From Channallabes apus (Eukaryota > Chordata > Actinopteri > Siluriformes > Clariidae): a stretch of DNA of 64,000 bases. Positions 39,732 through 45,308 of this stretch are shown in pieces. The stretch is taken from assembly GCA_030522415.1 (NCBI GenBank), contig CM060121.1, forward strand, positions 26,693,412 through 26,757,411, written 5' to 3'. How positions within the stretch are numbered: position 1 is the stretch's first letter; each line of letters opens with the position of its first letter. Both the position numbers and the translations under genes were made by a program. The notes below the pieces were generated by a model. It saw only the letters and a list, made by a program, of their open reading frames with translations, was not told the DNA's origin and did not search any database.

Positions 39732-42557
39732 ATATTCTCTCCCTCTCTCTTGTTCTCTCTCGCACGACTATGAACGTGCTTTTTCATCGCTGTCTGCAAC
39801 CGTATCTGTTTCTGATTTTAAACACATGCTACATGATTAACCGTTTCACAGGGGAAAGGCAACTCATGTAATTACTGTATACATAACTACTATACACATC
39901 ACACTGGTACACACATCATACTTAATGCAACTCCATGCGCAATTGTAGTGAAGTAGAAGTAAACACATTTATTGTAGAAGGTAGAAGTCAAACACATCCA
40001 TTAATAAAAATATTCAATAAACAAATACGTGAAATATGTAAAGTCAAATCAAGTCAAATTCATTTATAGCACAATTAAAAAACAACCGAAGTTGACCAAA
40101 GTGCTGTACAATGATGACCAGAATTAAACAACATAAAATGAAAGCAGATAAAATAAAACTTAACTATGTAAAAAGCAAATAAAAATCTTTGTTACAGTTA
40201 ATAAAAACAATAATGAATAACTTAATTTAAATAAGTAATCAATAAAACTAACTGAAAGGAAGTGAGCTTTTAGTCTGGAGTTAAAGGTTTCCAGTGTAGG
40301 TGCTCCTCTAATATTAAAAGGTAAACCATTGTATAATTTAGGTGCAGCGACAGGAAACGCTCGGTCACCTCTGAGCTTTAATCTAGACCTTGGGACAGAG
40401 AAGAGTAACTGGTCTGAAGATCTGAGATCATGTACTTAAGAACCGTAACGAAGTAAATGTACTGTACTTAGTAACCTCCCACCTATGATGAAAATTTTAC
40501 CATTTAAGTACAGTACTGTAATTCACTGTTAAACTCATGAGTGTTTTTGCTTTCTAGATCCCCTACAGGTGAATGCTAACCTCTTGCTTGAGACAGAAGA
40601 AGTTAGACAAACCATCTCCCAACTCAACACAGAGGTATTCAGTACACACACACACACACACGCGCACACACGCATGTTAGTCTGGGTCATAACGTTAGTG
40701 CATGACAAAATTGCATCACTAAACGTTTAGTTTTATGATATTTTATGTAAAGTAAAATAAAAAGACTTTCAGGGAGAAATGTGACAGAGTGGTCAACACT
40801 GTGGAGTCGCATGTCCAGGGACGAGGATTGTGGAAGAAAAGACTATATAACTTTCTACACTATATAACATGATCATTCTGTTTAAAGGTGCGATATGAAT
40901 TTCTTTTTTTAAAGCATTTATACAATAATAATTCTATTGTGATTCACAATATATTATTCTTATTATTATTATTGTTATTATTATTATTATTAATAATAAT
41001 AATAATTAATAATTCCAGCCCTGAAATTAGATCCACCTCAACAAAAAAAGCACACCGTAACCTATTTCTATTTTTTAATAAAATGCAACCAAAAAAGCTG
41101 TACTAGACAGGACTGTGTAGTCAGTTCTAGGATATGGGTTCTTTTCATTGTTGTCATAGCAATTTGTCCCACAGCGACAGGATACAGATATAAAAATTAT
41201 AAAAACTTGTGCTTTTAATCTTTTTTTATATTGATTAAACGTTTCACTCAGTAGACACGGCAGGAATAATTAAATGTTTTAAAAAGATTTTTTGCATGTT
41301 TAATGCTTCTGCAACATTTAGACATTTACTATGCACATGCACCGGTTATTAATAATAATGAATAATACATTACATTTATTTCACACATTTCTCAAACCTT
41401 GTATCGCTCAAAATTTAGGACAAAGAGCGAACACAGAAATACTCTGCAATTAGTGAGAGATGCAAATGTGTGAGCTCTGCATGAAATTTATTTAAGCCTC
41501 TCCAGTTAGCAGAGTAAAAGTCAGAGTCCTTGGCAGGCAGGCAGGCAAGACGAGATGGGAACATGAGGATATAAATAGAAACACTAACCAAAGGCAAATC
41601 TAAGTACTGTATACACACATATGGGAGCAGACCAATGGACTGGAAAATGCTCCTTGTGCTGCAGGGATTTGTGGCAAGCACAAGATGATAATCAATCAAT
41701 ATACAAACCAGTGCTCCCAGTGTATAAGATTTATTTCTACTGTGTTTCAGATGAACCGCTTGAACCAGGAAGTGTCCAACCTTGCTAAAGGTCTGCATGA
41801 GATGATGCACTTCCTGCACACCCACGTGACCATGCCCCACTTCGCTCCCCCCCTTCCAACATACTCATCTTTTAGCACCAGCCTGACACCACCTCCATCT
41901 GACTGGCCCCCTCGGGTGTCCTTCAACAGTGCCCAGGCTCCCAGCTGTGGCTGCGGACGAGGTTCTGTCCTGGGACAGGAAGTGGAAATGGAGCATCTCC
42001 ATCCACCCCCCAGTCCTCCACACGGCACCTGCCTTCACTCTCTGTGCTGCCCCGAACAGGAACGACTCTCAGCCTTGGGACTGGAGAGTCAGCCGAGCCC
42101 ATACCAGACGTCCAGGACAACACCGAATTCTCAATACATGGGCCACTCAGCTAGCCGGCCGGTCCCCTGTCTTCTCAGCTTGGCTCCGAGTTTCCCGCCT
42201 GTCTCAGGACCTGGCAGTATAGGACCTCAAGCGAACTCTCCAAGTCAAGCTCTGTGTTCGCATGGCAGCCTTAGTCAGCCGCTCACCTCCCTGAGCCTGC
42301 AGACCAACCCTGACCTGACATGCCAACGTTCCACACCTATCCACATCTCTCTGACACCAACGGGCCAATCACAGCCCTTTACAGCGGTCAGTTCGCTCAT
42401 GCGTGCTGGGATTTGTAGCCCGAGCTCGTTACACTTACCAACAGGACCGAGACAGAATGACCTGGTCGGGTCGAGTCCTGTTCACCTGCATGACCCCGCC
42501 CTGACCCACACTGCAGAAATGACCGCTACGGAGAACTTGGGTCCTGCAGGGGTCTAA
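11041..42557 (+). CDS. kcnh4: ELK-type (Kv12) voltage-gated K+ channel, coding exons 2-16 joined
   Basis: This gene encodes the pore-forming subunit of a tetrameric plasma-membrane voltage-gated potassium channel of the KCNH/ELK subfamily, a mainly neuronal low-threshold K+ conductance. Joining 11041-11274, 12411-12542, 12649-12773, 14565-14826, 16945-17102, 20650-20857, 26941-27135, 27356-27555, 30112-30361, 32223-32422, 32710-32748, 35715-36067, 38934-39019, 40558-40634 and 41751-42557 gives 3326 bases. Every junction is AG/GT and the frame stays open for 1107 residues. Domain order is PAS, S1-S4 voltage sensor, S5-pore-S6 with SVGFGN, C-linker, CNBHD with an intrinsic-ligand YNL motif, then a long tail with a coiled coil. 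KCNH family identity is certain. I prefer kcnh4 over kcnh8 and kcnh3 because linker and S1 motifs such as PEYKVASV and LLHYSV, and the CNBHD motif [16 protein letters not shown], read most like KCNH4 from memory. The start codon lies in an exon not seen here. Teleosts can carry two kcnh4 copies and I cannot say which this is. Confidence 0.85.
11466..12354. mobile_element. mariner-type MITE split by a SINE
   Basis: The left end gggcgttcaagtcaaccc and right end gagttgaacgatcc form inverted termini. Internal blocks (gtgcagaataacagaacaca, gctgaaacgctgacctcc) recur at 17239-17594 and 46695-46985. It fills most of intron 2 and is interrupted by the SINE at 11492-11940. Confidence 0.75.
11492..11940 (-). 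mobile_element. tRNA-derived SINE (family C), reverse orientation, with target duplication
   Basis: On the minus strand it begins with a tRNA-like head: A box tggcgcagtgttaaag and B box ggttcgattcccggg. It is bracketed by ccaggacttt at 11482-11491 and 11941-11950, a perfect 10-bp target duplication. A fragment of the same family lies at 22155-22205. Confidence 0.85.
12411..12542 (+). CDS. kcnh4: kcnh4 exon 3: end of PAS domain
   Basis: The acceptor is gacctcag and the donor is gtatgc. The exon completes the codon left by exon 2 to give the segment around [20 protein letters not shown], the last strands of the PAS core, and ends with [10 protein letters not shown]. It leaves one base for the next exon. 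Confidence 0.95.
12649..12773 (+). CDS. kcnh4: kcnh4 exon 4: PAS to S1 linker
   Basis: This exon is a short distance downstream (intron of 106 bases), with acceptor ctatcag and donor gtgagt. It encodes a basic Arg/Ser-rich linker followed by [12 protein letters not shown], which aligns with the RRRSRTVLHRL-type segment in mammalian KCNH4 and the RAVLYHIS-type segment in KCNH8. Such basic stretches are typical of the cytoplasmic linker before S1. Confidence 0.92.
13000..13465 (+). mobile_element. RTE-type LINE, 3' end fragment
   Basis: The frame reads [19 protein letters not shown] and [20 protein letters not shown], the C-terminal end of RTE-clade reverse transcriptase proteins, finishing near WCGDP-like codons. 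Upstream, broken frames contain [18 protein letters not shown] remnants. The 5' part is missing, as is common for LINE insertions. Confidence 0.85.
13566..13905 (+). mobile_element. Tc1-type MITE, family Y, forward copy
   Basis: It starts acagtactgtgcaaaagtct, a Tc1-like terminus. The interior shares tcagcatcaccagtatacta and its flanks with the inverse copy at 28730-29175. It has no coding capacity. Confidence 0.7.
14565..14826 (+). CDS. kcnh4: kcnh4 exon 5: S1 and start of S2
   Basis: The acceptor is taaacag and the donor gtgagt. The exon encodes [14 protein letters not shown], then S1 ([20 protein letters not shown]), an extracellular loop and the start of S2 ([13 protein letters not shown]). 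The loop contains an Asn-Gln-Ser N-glycosylation sequon and a Cys (about 14740-14770). It appears several residues longer than the mammalian loop as I recall it. Confidence 0.96.
15118..15141. repeat. (CA)n microsatellite
   Basis: A pure CA run in intron 5. Confidence 0.95.
15142..15714. other. Intron 5 sequence, nothing recognised
   Basis: AT-rich, with no exon, transposon terminus or conserved frame that I can identify. Confidence 0.4.
15719..16190. mobile_element. Dispersed repeat with AAGTA-rich ends, probable DNA transposon relic
   Basis: The left part (gtacaaatacttcgttacct, acttaagtagaaattttggg) and right part (acttctactcaagtaatgaa, cttttgacaccact) are roughly inverted. A similar segment occurs around 39560-39640 and 40430-40490. 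The superfamily is not certain. Confidence 0.55.
15887..16005. repeat. Tandem repeat of about 32 bases, four units
   Basis: Successive units start tcgtatgatcagaacgcgca, tcacatgataagaacgcgca, tcgcatgaccagaaagcgaa and tcgtatgatcagaatgcgag. Two units carry C homopolymers. It lies inside the repeat at 15719-16190. Confidence 0.85.
16945..17102 (+). CDS. kcnh4: kcnh4 exon 6: end of S2 and S3
   Basis: The acceptor is gcggcag and the donor gtgagt. The exon opens with [11 protein letters not shown], the KCNH S2-S3 signature, then S3 ([20 protein letters not shown]) with the conserved acidic residues that pair with S4 arginines. It ends in FNISV, in phase with exon 7. Confidence 0.96.
17239..17594. 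mobile_element. mariner-type MITE, copy 2
   Basis: The termini gggtgttcaagtcaaaacag and, inverted, gggtgttcaaatcaatcc are clear. The interior carries gtttcactagggactgga and a 20+ base T run at 17437-17460. It is the same family as 11466-12354. Confidence 0.8.
18152..19245. mobile_element. Outer Tc1-type MITE carrying a nested element
   Basis: The arms 18152-18235 and 19163-19245 are inverted copies: gaaatgcagtactgtgcaaa on the left and its reverse complement at 19200-19225, with cgccctgtgtgtttttggta and its counterpart. The nested Tc1 at 18266-19132 separates them. Confidence 0.8.
18266..19132 (+). mobile_element. Nested Tc1-like element, transposase relic
   Basis: The terminal repeats are cacaggtgaaactc and gagtttcacctgtg. 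A TA precedes the left end, while the right TA is mutated. The frame 18657-18965 reads [20 protein letters not shown] and [18 protein letters not shown], the second and third catalytic regions of Tc1 transposase. The usual D of QQD is H here and the N-terminal half is missing, so it is dead. Confidence 0.85.
19246..20649. other. Intron 6, remaining sequence
   Basis: 19255-19345 (cgttccggaagcgggctcgt) looks like a dispersed repeat seen in other fish. There is a TG/CG run at 19513-19558. 19670-19760 holds a short reverse SINE-like piece (ctaatcactacgccaccatg). Nothing else is recognised. Confidence 0.4.
20650..20857 (+). CDS. kcnh4: kcnh4 exon 7: S4 voltage sensor and S5
   Basis: The acceptor is tttttgcag and the donor gtaagc, the latter directly followed by a TG microsatellite. 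S4 is encoded at about 20665-20740, with regularly spaced arginines in the [12 protein letters not shown] pattern. S5 follows ([20 protein letters not shown]) and ends in YVIG. The exon ends on one base of the codon completed by exon 8. Confidence 0.97.
20870..20904. repeat. (TG)n microsatellite beside exon 7 donor
   Basis: A GT/TG run starts about 12 bases after the exon 7 splice donor at 20858. Confidence 0.95.
21113..21378 (-). mobile_element. SINE family A, reverse copy
   Basis: It reads tacagggtcgcggaggacct, aacccaggagacttagggca, ctttggaccgtgggaggaaa and gggaatcgaagccaggccct on the + strand. This is the whole family in reverse with short deletions. Confidence 0.8.
21580..21990 (+). mobile_element. 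Decayed LINE reverse transcriptase fragment
   Basis: Broken frames give [27 protein letters not shown] and then [19 protein letters not shown], the DxVDH and GVPQGS blocks of L2/CR1/Rex-like reverse transcriptases. The YADD box is reduced to IADETAVYS. Stops separate the blocks. Confidence 0.85.
22155..22205 (-). mobile_element. Fragment of SINE family C
   Basis: tatccaattcctccccgtca and nearby bases match 11527-11570 of the family C SINE. It is preceded by a long T run and then a G run (22119-22153). Confidence 0.55.
22554..22597. repeat. (GT)n microsatellite
   Basis: A run of about 40 bases of GT in intron 7. Confidence 0.95.
22600..22800 (+). mobile_element. LINE C-terminal relic
   Basis: The frame reads [19 protein letters not shown], similar to the LG-x-x-LDDKLTF-x-x-H segment downstream of LINE reverse transcriptases. 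It probably belongs with the fragment at 21580-21990, separated by later insertions. Confidence 0.6.
22801..25770. other. Intron 7, T-rich and low-information sequence
   Basis: 23080-23500 is a TTTTGTT-rich stretch whose hydrophobic frames are compositional artefacts. 24440-25040 contains a short frame beginning [18 protein letters not shown] and, downstream, an attaaa signal and a ggcacctggcgcc motif. This may be a retroelement remnant but I cannot prove it. No exon is seen. Confidence 0.35.
25775..26310 (+). mobile_element. SINE family B, split by a GC-rich insert
   Basis: The head gtggttcggtggttgagtca with B-box-like gggttcaaacccc and cttgagcaagacccttaacc lies at 25775-25925. The tail tcgctctggataagggtgtc, gccaaatg lies at 26260-26300. 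The middle (about 25930-26250) is GC-rich and foreign to the family. Its reverse complement has LINE-like protein texture, but the family is not identified. Confidence 0.6.
26311..26940. other. Intron 7, 3' end
   Basis: AT-rich sequence before exon 8 with a duplicated attggtaatattggtaatat at about 26571-26592. No element or exon is recognised. Confidence 0.4.
26941..27135 (+). CDS. kcnh4: kcnh4 exon 8: pore helix and selectivity filter
   Basis: The acceptor is actcccag and the donor gtgtgt. The turret carries an Asn-Gly-Thr sequon. The pore helix (YFTLSSLT) is followed by the K+ selectivity filter SVGFGN at 27060-27077; GFG rather than GYG is the norm for KCNH channels. S6 begins with [12 protein letters not shown]. 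The final G completes an Ala codon with exon 9. Confidence 0.97.
27356..27555 (+). CDS. kcnh4: kcnh4 exon 9: S6 end and C-linker
   Basis: The acceptor is tctcacag and the donor gtgaga. The exon encodes the end of S6 ([20 protein letters not shown]), then the C-linker helices with [19 protein letters not shown] and EYFQTTW. These are among the most conserved KCNH sequences. It ends exactly on a codon boundary after NANE. Confidence 0.97.
27556..28104. other. Intron 9, 5' part
   Basis: No clear element. Small open frames are unsupported. Confidence 0.4.
28105..28720 (-). mobile_element. SINE family B, reverse, split by a MITE
   Basis: On the + strand it reads gttaagggccttgcacaagg, caacctggtagtggtgaggt and tttgaacctgacaccttctg, then resumes after the MITE with tggtcagtagtccaacggct. 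The two halves join seamlessly when the insert and one ctg are removed. Confidence 0.8.
28196..28676. mobile_element. MITE with GGCYCKTATTCAC termini
   Basis: The left end ggctcttattcacaaagctt is inverted at the right as ttggtgaatacgggcc. It sits inside a SINE, which fixes both boundaries and shows a 3-bp CTG duplication (28193-28195, 28677-28679). Three-base duplication is reminiscent of PIF/Harbinger, although the usual target is TWA. Confidence 0.75.
28730..29175 (-). mobile_element. Tc1-type MITE, family Y, inverse copy
   Basis: The left terminus is acagtactgtgcaaatgtct. The stretch gctggtgattagtataccgg and its neighbours are the reverse complement of 13780-13830. The block taatatgaagaaatgagagg matches the start of the forward copy. 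Confidence 0.75.
29176..30111. other. Intron 9, 3' part
   Basis: There is a G-rich run at 29620-29660 (agggagggggagggtggggg) and a (gat)n run at 30038-30053. Nothing else is recognised. Confidence 0.4.
30112..30361 (+). CDS. kcnh4: kcnh4 exon 10: C-linker end and first half of CNBHD
   Basis: The acceptor is tcgtccag and the donor gtaagt. The exon encodes [20 protein letters not shown], then the beta-roll of the cyclic-nucleotide-binding homology domain ([33 protein letters not shown]). KCNH CNBHDs do not bind cAMP or cGMP productively. They couple to the PAS domain instead. Confidence 0.97.
30474..30885. mobile_element. Old copy of the 'GATCAGCCATAACATTA' Tc1-like family
   Basis: caccgaccagccataacatt on the left resembles the terminus of the element at 8547. 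A weak inverted end (attaatcagtgtatat) lies at 30870-30885. The inside keeps ggacaggactatgggcatcc-like Tc1 text with heavy decay. Confidence 0.6.
30886..32222. other. Intron 10, remaining sequence
   Basis: 31230-31480 carries ctggagggcgctctttgccc, a gttcctgttcctg mini-repeat and ttaaagccataatctgc. This looks like a dispersed repeat but I cannot name it. No exon is seen. Confidence 0.4.
32223..32422 (+). CDS. kcnh4: kcnh4 exon 11: rest of CNBHD with intrinsic-ligand motif
   Basis: The acceptor is gtgtgcag and the donor gtgaga. The exon starts by finishing the Gly of [11 protein letters not shown] and includes [12 protein letters not shown] and [10 protein letters not shown]. It ends in a Tyr-Asn-Leu triplet at 32408-32416. 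In the ELK channel structure from zebrafish, the equivalent Tyr and Leu fill the ligand pocket as an intrinsic ligand, so that feature looks conserved. Confidence 0.97.
32710..32748 (+). CDS. kcnh4: kcnh4 exon 12: 39-base microexon
   Basis: The exon has acceptor ttcccacag and donor gtacca and encodes 13 in-frame residues ([13 protein letters not shown]). The RSPR-SQ pattern matches the segment just after the CNBHD in mammalian KCNH4. Its length is a multiple of three, so skipping it would keep the frame. Confidence 0.85.
32974..33374. mobile_element. hAT-type MITE with perfect 8-bp target duplication
   Basis: The ends are tagagctgtaatcggg and cagctcta. The flanking atccctag is found at 32966-32973 and 33375-33382. 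The ends are rich in GGGCCCGAGCCCG-like sequence. There is no open frame. Confidence 0.9.
33545..35160 (-). mobile_element. Nearly intact Tc1-like transposon
   Basis: It has inverted repeats of about 215 bases (33545-33760 and 34945-35160) starting cagtggtgtgaaaaactatt. Each has an inner motif (ggccctgtgtgaaaaagt) that echoes the outer end, an IR/DR layout like Sleeping Beauty. TA flanks both ends. The element is 1616 bases, the usual length for the family, and carries one transposase gene on the minus strand. Confidence 0.95.
33763..34781 (-). pseudogene. Tc1 transposase, one frameshift
   Basis: Reading on the minus strand from the ATG at 34781, the protein has the paired-like DNA-binding half ([31 protein letters not shown]) and a catalytic half to the stop at 33763. 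The catalytic half has a WGCF block, QQDNDPKH and [11 protein letters not shown]. From the D of QQD to the E of NPIE there are 34 residues, the DD34E pattern. A one-base loss near 34327-34329, just at the first catalytic Asp, splits the frame in two. Otherwise it looks complete at about 340 residues. The terminal repeats suggest recent activity in this lineage. Confidence 0.93.
35161..35714. other. Intron 12, 3' end
   Basis: A (TA)n stretch adjoins the Tc1. The rest is AT-rich with no recognised element before exon 13. Confidence 0.4.
35715..36067 (+). CDS. kcnh4: kcnh4 exon 13: cytoplasmic tail, acidic and Pro-rich
   Basis: The acceptor is gtttgtcag and the donor gtaatg. The exon encodes [16 protein letters not shown] (an acidic patch as in other ELKs), [11 protein letters not shown] (compare LLGEELPPF in mammals) and a Pro/Ser-rich stretch. 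It ends at LDLSPR, the conserved junction before V/I-VDGIED. It leaves two bases for exon 14. Confidence 0.92.
36107..36136. repeat. (TA)n microsatellite
   Basis: TA run in intron 13. Confidence 0.9.
36226..36425 (+). mobile_element. SINE family A, tail-rich copy
   Basis: It shows gggttcaaatcccag, gatggattggcaccctgtcc, ccctaagtctcctgggacgg and acactgaatacaggataaag. The head is diverged and the middle deleted. Confidence 0.75.
36888..37341. mobile_element. Tc1-type MITE, family X, copy 2
   Basis: The ends cacactaccgttcaaaagtt and cttttgaacggtagtgtg are inverted repeats next to TA. Interior matches to 7318-7845 include ggccttcatgagagacagtt and cttaaaataacaactaactg. It is flanked by TA/TG microsatellites. 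Confidence 0.88.
37605..38305 (-). mobile_element. Tc1-like relic, family Z, copy 1
   Basis: The ends gtctgctgcttcagtgtttt and cactgaagcagcagactttg are inverted. The minus strand holds transposase scraps ([23 protein letters not shown], and [17 protein letters not shown] in broken frame). The same family lies at 50985-51625. Confidence 0.75.
38306..38933. other. Intron 13, 3' end
   Basis: A (TTTA)n run at 38494-38521, otherwise unremarkable AT-rich sequence. Confidence 0.4.
38934..39019 (+). CDS. kcnh4: kcnh4 exon 14: VVDGIED segment
   Basis: The acceptor is ttatgcag and the donor gtacag. The first base completes Arg, then [18 protein letters not shown] follows. DLSPR-(I/V)VDGIED is a recognisable ELK-tail signature spanning the exon 13/14 junction, which supports both splice sites. 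Confidence 0.93.
39238..39298. repeat. (AT)n microsatellite, about 60 bases
   Basis: An uninterrupted AT run in intron 14. Confidence 0.97.
39540..40490. repeat. Composite repeat region in intron 14
   Basis: The ends resemble the AAGTA-rich element at 15719 (aagtaaaagtagaagtcgtc, cgtaacgaagtaaatgtact). Inside are a TC run (39696-39732) and 40041-40440, which reads like a dispersed fish repeat (tcatttatagcacaattaaa, accaaagtgctgtacaatga). Boundaries are approximate. Confidence 0.45.
40558..40634 (+). CDS. kcnh4: kcnh4 exon 15: first half of tail coiled coil
   Basis: The acceptor is tttctag and the donor gtattc. The exon encodes [18 protein letters not shown], a heptad-like amphipathic segment matching the KCNH8 (AEETKQQINKLNSE) and KCNH4 (SEAEEVKEKVCRLNQE) coiled-coil region. 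A CA microsatellite follows a few bases into the next intron. Confidence 0.9.
40635..41750. other. Intron 15
   Basis: A CA run at 40643-40664 and a (TTA)n/(AAT)n palindromic stretch at 40958-41010. No element is recognised. Confidence 0.5.
41751..42557 (+). CDS. kcnh4: kcnh4 exon 16: coiled-coil end, Ser/Pro tail and stop
   Basis: The acceptor is tgtttcag. The exon starts [20 protein letters not shown], the second half of the coiled coil (compare ISRLNQEVSQLSRELRHIM in mammals). The rest is about 240 residues rich in Ser, Pro and Thr with little predicted structure, ending in TAA at 42555-42557. The upstream in-frame ATG at 41685 is intronic and is not a start. Confidence 0.92.
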   Translation: MNRLNQEVSNLAKGLHEMMHFLHTHVTMPHFAPPLPTYSSFSTSLTPPPSDWPPRVSFNSAQAPSCGCGRGSVLGQEVEMEHLHPPPSPPHGTCLHSLCCPEQERLSALGLESQPSPYQTSRTTPNSQYMGHSASRPVPCLLSLAPSFPPVSGPGSIGPQANSPSQALCSHGSLSQPLTSLSLQTNPDLTCQRSTPIHISLTPTGQSQPFTAVSSLMRAGICSPSSLHLPTGPRQNDLVGSSPVHLHDPALTHTAEMTATENLGPAGV

Positions 42558-43204
42558 ATTCAGTGTTTACCAGATAACTTTCCCAATTCTCACTGCATGC
42601 CAGTTCCAAGAAAGCAGTGGTGTTGCAAAAGAGTTTACAGACTGCACAGAATTCTTGTTTTTTTTTTTTTTTTTTTTTTGCTTTGCTTTGACACTAATAC
42701 CTCACAATCTCCATTGCAGCTAGCTTCACCAAAGAACAAGTGCTGCTTGGCATCAAACTACATGAGACATGAATGTTCAAATGACAACATGTATAGGATG
42801 TATGCATGTATGTACTGTATGTATAAAAAGCTACAGTAATTATGATATAGAGAGATTTGTATGCCAGACAAACTAAAACCAAAATAATTGCTAAAACAGA
42901 TTCTTTGAGCTAACTTACCATCGTTACCAAGTTTTTCGTCCAGGCCCCTTGAGGGACCACGTCATCTAGAGGCCTTCGGTAAAACAAATAAAGGGCAGTT
43001 TTTTAAACCATGCTGGACAGGAGGATTGAACCAGGTTGCCTCCAGGTCAGAAGGTTTGGTTCTGACTTGAGTAAGCCAAAAAAATATAAATATTCAGAGC
43101 ATCACTGCTGCATCAAATACAGTAACGAGGAACAGCAACAACAAGACTCATTTTATTACGTGATATTATTATGATATTTTAAGTAAAGTAATTGAAAAGA
43201 CTTT

Positions 43205-43520
43205 CAGGCAGAGCTGTGATGTAGTGGTCAACACTGTGGAGTCGCACCTCCAGGGGTCGAGGGTTCAAGTCCTGCCTTCTGTGTGTGTAGAGTTTGTTAG
43301 TGCTTGGTGGGTTTCCTCAGGGTGATCCGGTTTCCTCCCACAGCCCCAAGACATGCAGGTTAAGTCATTGGCGTTCCCAAATTGCCCGTAGTGTGTGAAA
43401 AAGCGGGTGAGTGTGATTGTATATGTGTGTCCTGTGATGGTCCAGGGTGTACCCCGTCTCATGTGATAGGGTCCAGGCCCCCTTCAACCCTGTATACAGG
43501 ATAAAGCGGAATAGACGACG
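43205..43520 (+). mobile_element. SINE family A copy in the probable kcnh4 3' UTR
   Basis: It reads gctgtgatgtagtggtcaac, cttggtgggtttcctcaggg, aagacatgcaggttaagtca and tgtatacaggataaagcgg. A second short echo of the head, aatgtgacagagtggtcaac, lies at 40778-40800. Confidence 0.8.
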
Positions 43521-44149
43521 TTCTGTCTACATGACATTGATTTATCAGTTTGCTCCAACTTTAAAGAAATAAGTTGGTTGATTGATTGGCTACTCAACAT
43601 GGGAGTCGCATTTAAGCTGGAAAAAAAAGGATAAAAAATTAATTGTTCAAGTTTTGTAGAGAAGATACACCTGCACTGGTACAGGAAACACTGAAGTAGG
43701 AAATTTCTTCCAAATGAAAAGAGAGAGAAACTCCACAGGTTGCTATCCAGGCTAACAGAATCAATAGGATGGTTGTCATTTGCAGATGGAATTATTGTCT
43801 AGGTAAAAAAAAAAAAATTTACATACAAATTTTTGTACATCAACTCATTCACACGTTTTCTGAACAGAGTTTACTGCAGTTGAGCGTCTTATTCTGACCC
43901 GTGATTGAGATTGCATTGGGACTTGTGAAGGCTCCAAGGTCTGATTAAAAATTATTTTCTGGAACGCATGCTACTTGTCCTACCGCGGCTAAGCTCATCA
44001 AGTTTATTTGTTCAGCCTAAAGTAAACGTACTATAGACAAGCCAATGCCGGCACAAGGAATGCTGTGCTAATTACATTTCCTCGCTGCATGATCTTACGG
44101 GGAGATATTTCTTTCTGTGTTTCGTTCTTTCACTTTAATACTTTGAGTT

Positions 44150-44180
44150 ATTTTTTTTTTTTTTGGGGGGGGGGGGGGCT
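44150..44180. repeat. T run followed by G run
   Basis: About 13 T then 13 G in a row, like the one at 22119-22153. Confidence 0.9.
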
Positions 44181-44565
44181 TTTTTGAGGTACCAGTTTTT
44201 AAATGCTGCATTAATATGATCCTCTACACTTTCTAATAATGAAAAAAAAAAAAACACTTAAAAAAAAGTTAACGCACAGCTTTCCTAGCTGTATGAGGAT
44301 TCTATTTTCATATTTATTTTGTACTATTTATTAAATGTCCTGCTGATTTGTTATAGCAATTTCCGACCTCCCATTATGACATTTTTAAAGGTGTTTGCCT
44401 GCATTTTAGTGTCCGACTTGTATTTACTGAACAAAATCTTTTTCTTTCTTTCTTTTTACTGTATATGTCAAGTAAAAAAAAAAAGTCTACCGCTTCCTTG
44501 CATCGAATGCTGATTAAAGTGTACTGTATTTAAAAGAAAACAATAAATGTTGCATTTTCCCCCCC

Positions 44566-45296
44566 AAAAAAAATAAAAGTCTCTTCAAATGATCAGAAAA
44601 ATAAATAAATAAATAAATGAGCGCTCTCAGCGGGGGAGTCGTGATGCGAGCCACTGCTCCGCTGAGAGCATTACAGAACTGTTTGTTTATTTTCCTTCAT
44701 ATTCCCCCTACTGTATTCCCTTAAGCACGTTGTGTCAGACAAACACAGGGTTTAATGCATGAATCTTCCCACGCAGGTTGTCTGGCTGGTAGGGAGCGTC
44801 ATTAATAAGCCGAGCTTTTCACTCTCGTCTCTTCCTTTCCCTTTCTCCCACAAACTATCAGTGTTTGTCCTTTAACTCTGCTAGATCACAAGTTTTCACG
44901 TTATCAGATTTCTGTCAACTGTGAACCCCTTCTACACCGTCGGTGTGGCTGCCTTACATAGGGCCATGGGGTTGGAGACAATAATGAGCGCTTGATCATT
45001 ACACACTATAAAAAGACATCGCCTGGATATAGGAATGTTTCATACACTGGCTTTTTTTTTAGCCTCGATCATCTCCACAATGATACGACTTTTCACTTGC
45101 CCAGCTCATTAGCAACAAAAAATAGGCCTGTGTAGGCATTATGACTCATGGTTACAAATCAAACTAATAAGATGAAGAACAAAGGCGCTGGCATGAACGT
45201 ACAGAGGAGAACATCAAGAGAACATTTCCTCAGCATTGATGCGTAATAAAGACATTCCACTAATAACTCAAGAGCTTTCATTCATTTAAAAAAGAT
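44566..45296. other. Intergenic sequence after kcnh4
   Basis: 44620-44670 holds an inverted pair (gcgctctcagcggggga and gctccgctgagagc) that could form a hairpin with a loop of about 25 bases. Nothing else is recognised. Confidence 0.4.
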
Positions 45297-45308
45297 ATAT
45301 AATGTTAC

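Larger units (their letters stand above)
42558..44565 (+). other. kcnh4: kcnh4 3' UTR (probable extent) with candidate poly(A) signals
   Basis: This is non-coding sequence after the stop. AATAAA hexamers occur at 42987-42992 and at 44542-44547. The second sits in an A/T-rich context followed by a T/C-rich stretch and looks the more convincing cleavage signal. A SINE copy (43205-43520) lies inside, as does a T/G homopolymer tract. The end position is inferred, as no transcript evidence is available. Confidence 0.5.

Noticed and set aside
41685..41750. In-frame extension upstream of exon 16 with an ATG
   Set aside because: It lies before a good tgtttcag acceptor, and the conserved coiled-coil sequence begins at the acceptor.
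41415..42123. Minus-strand open frames of 66-141 codons
   Set aside because: The longest frame spans the intron 15/exon 16 boundary and the others lie inside exon 16, all antisense to the conserved kcnh4 reading frame. They are shadows.
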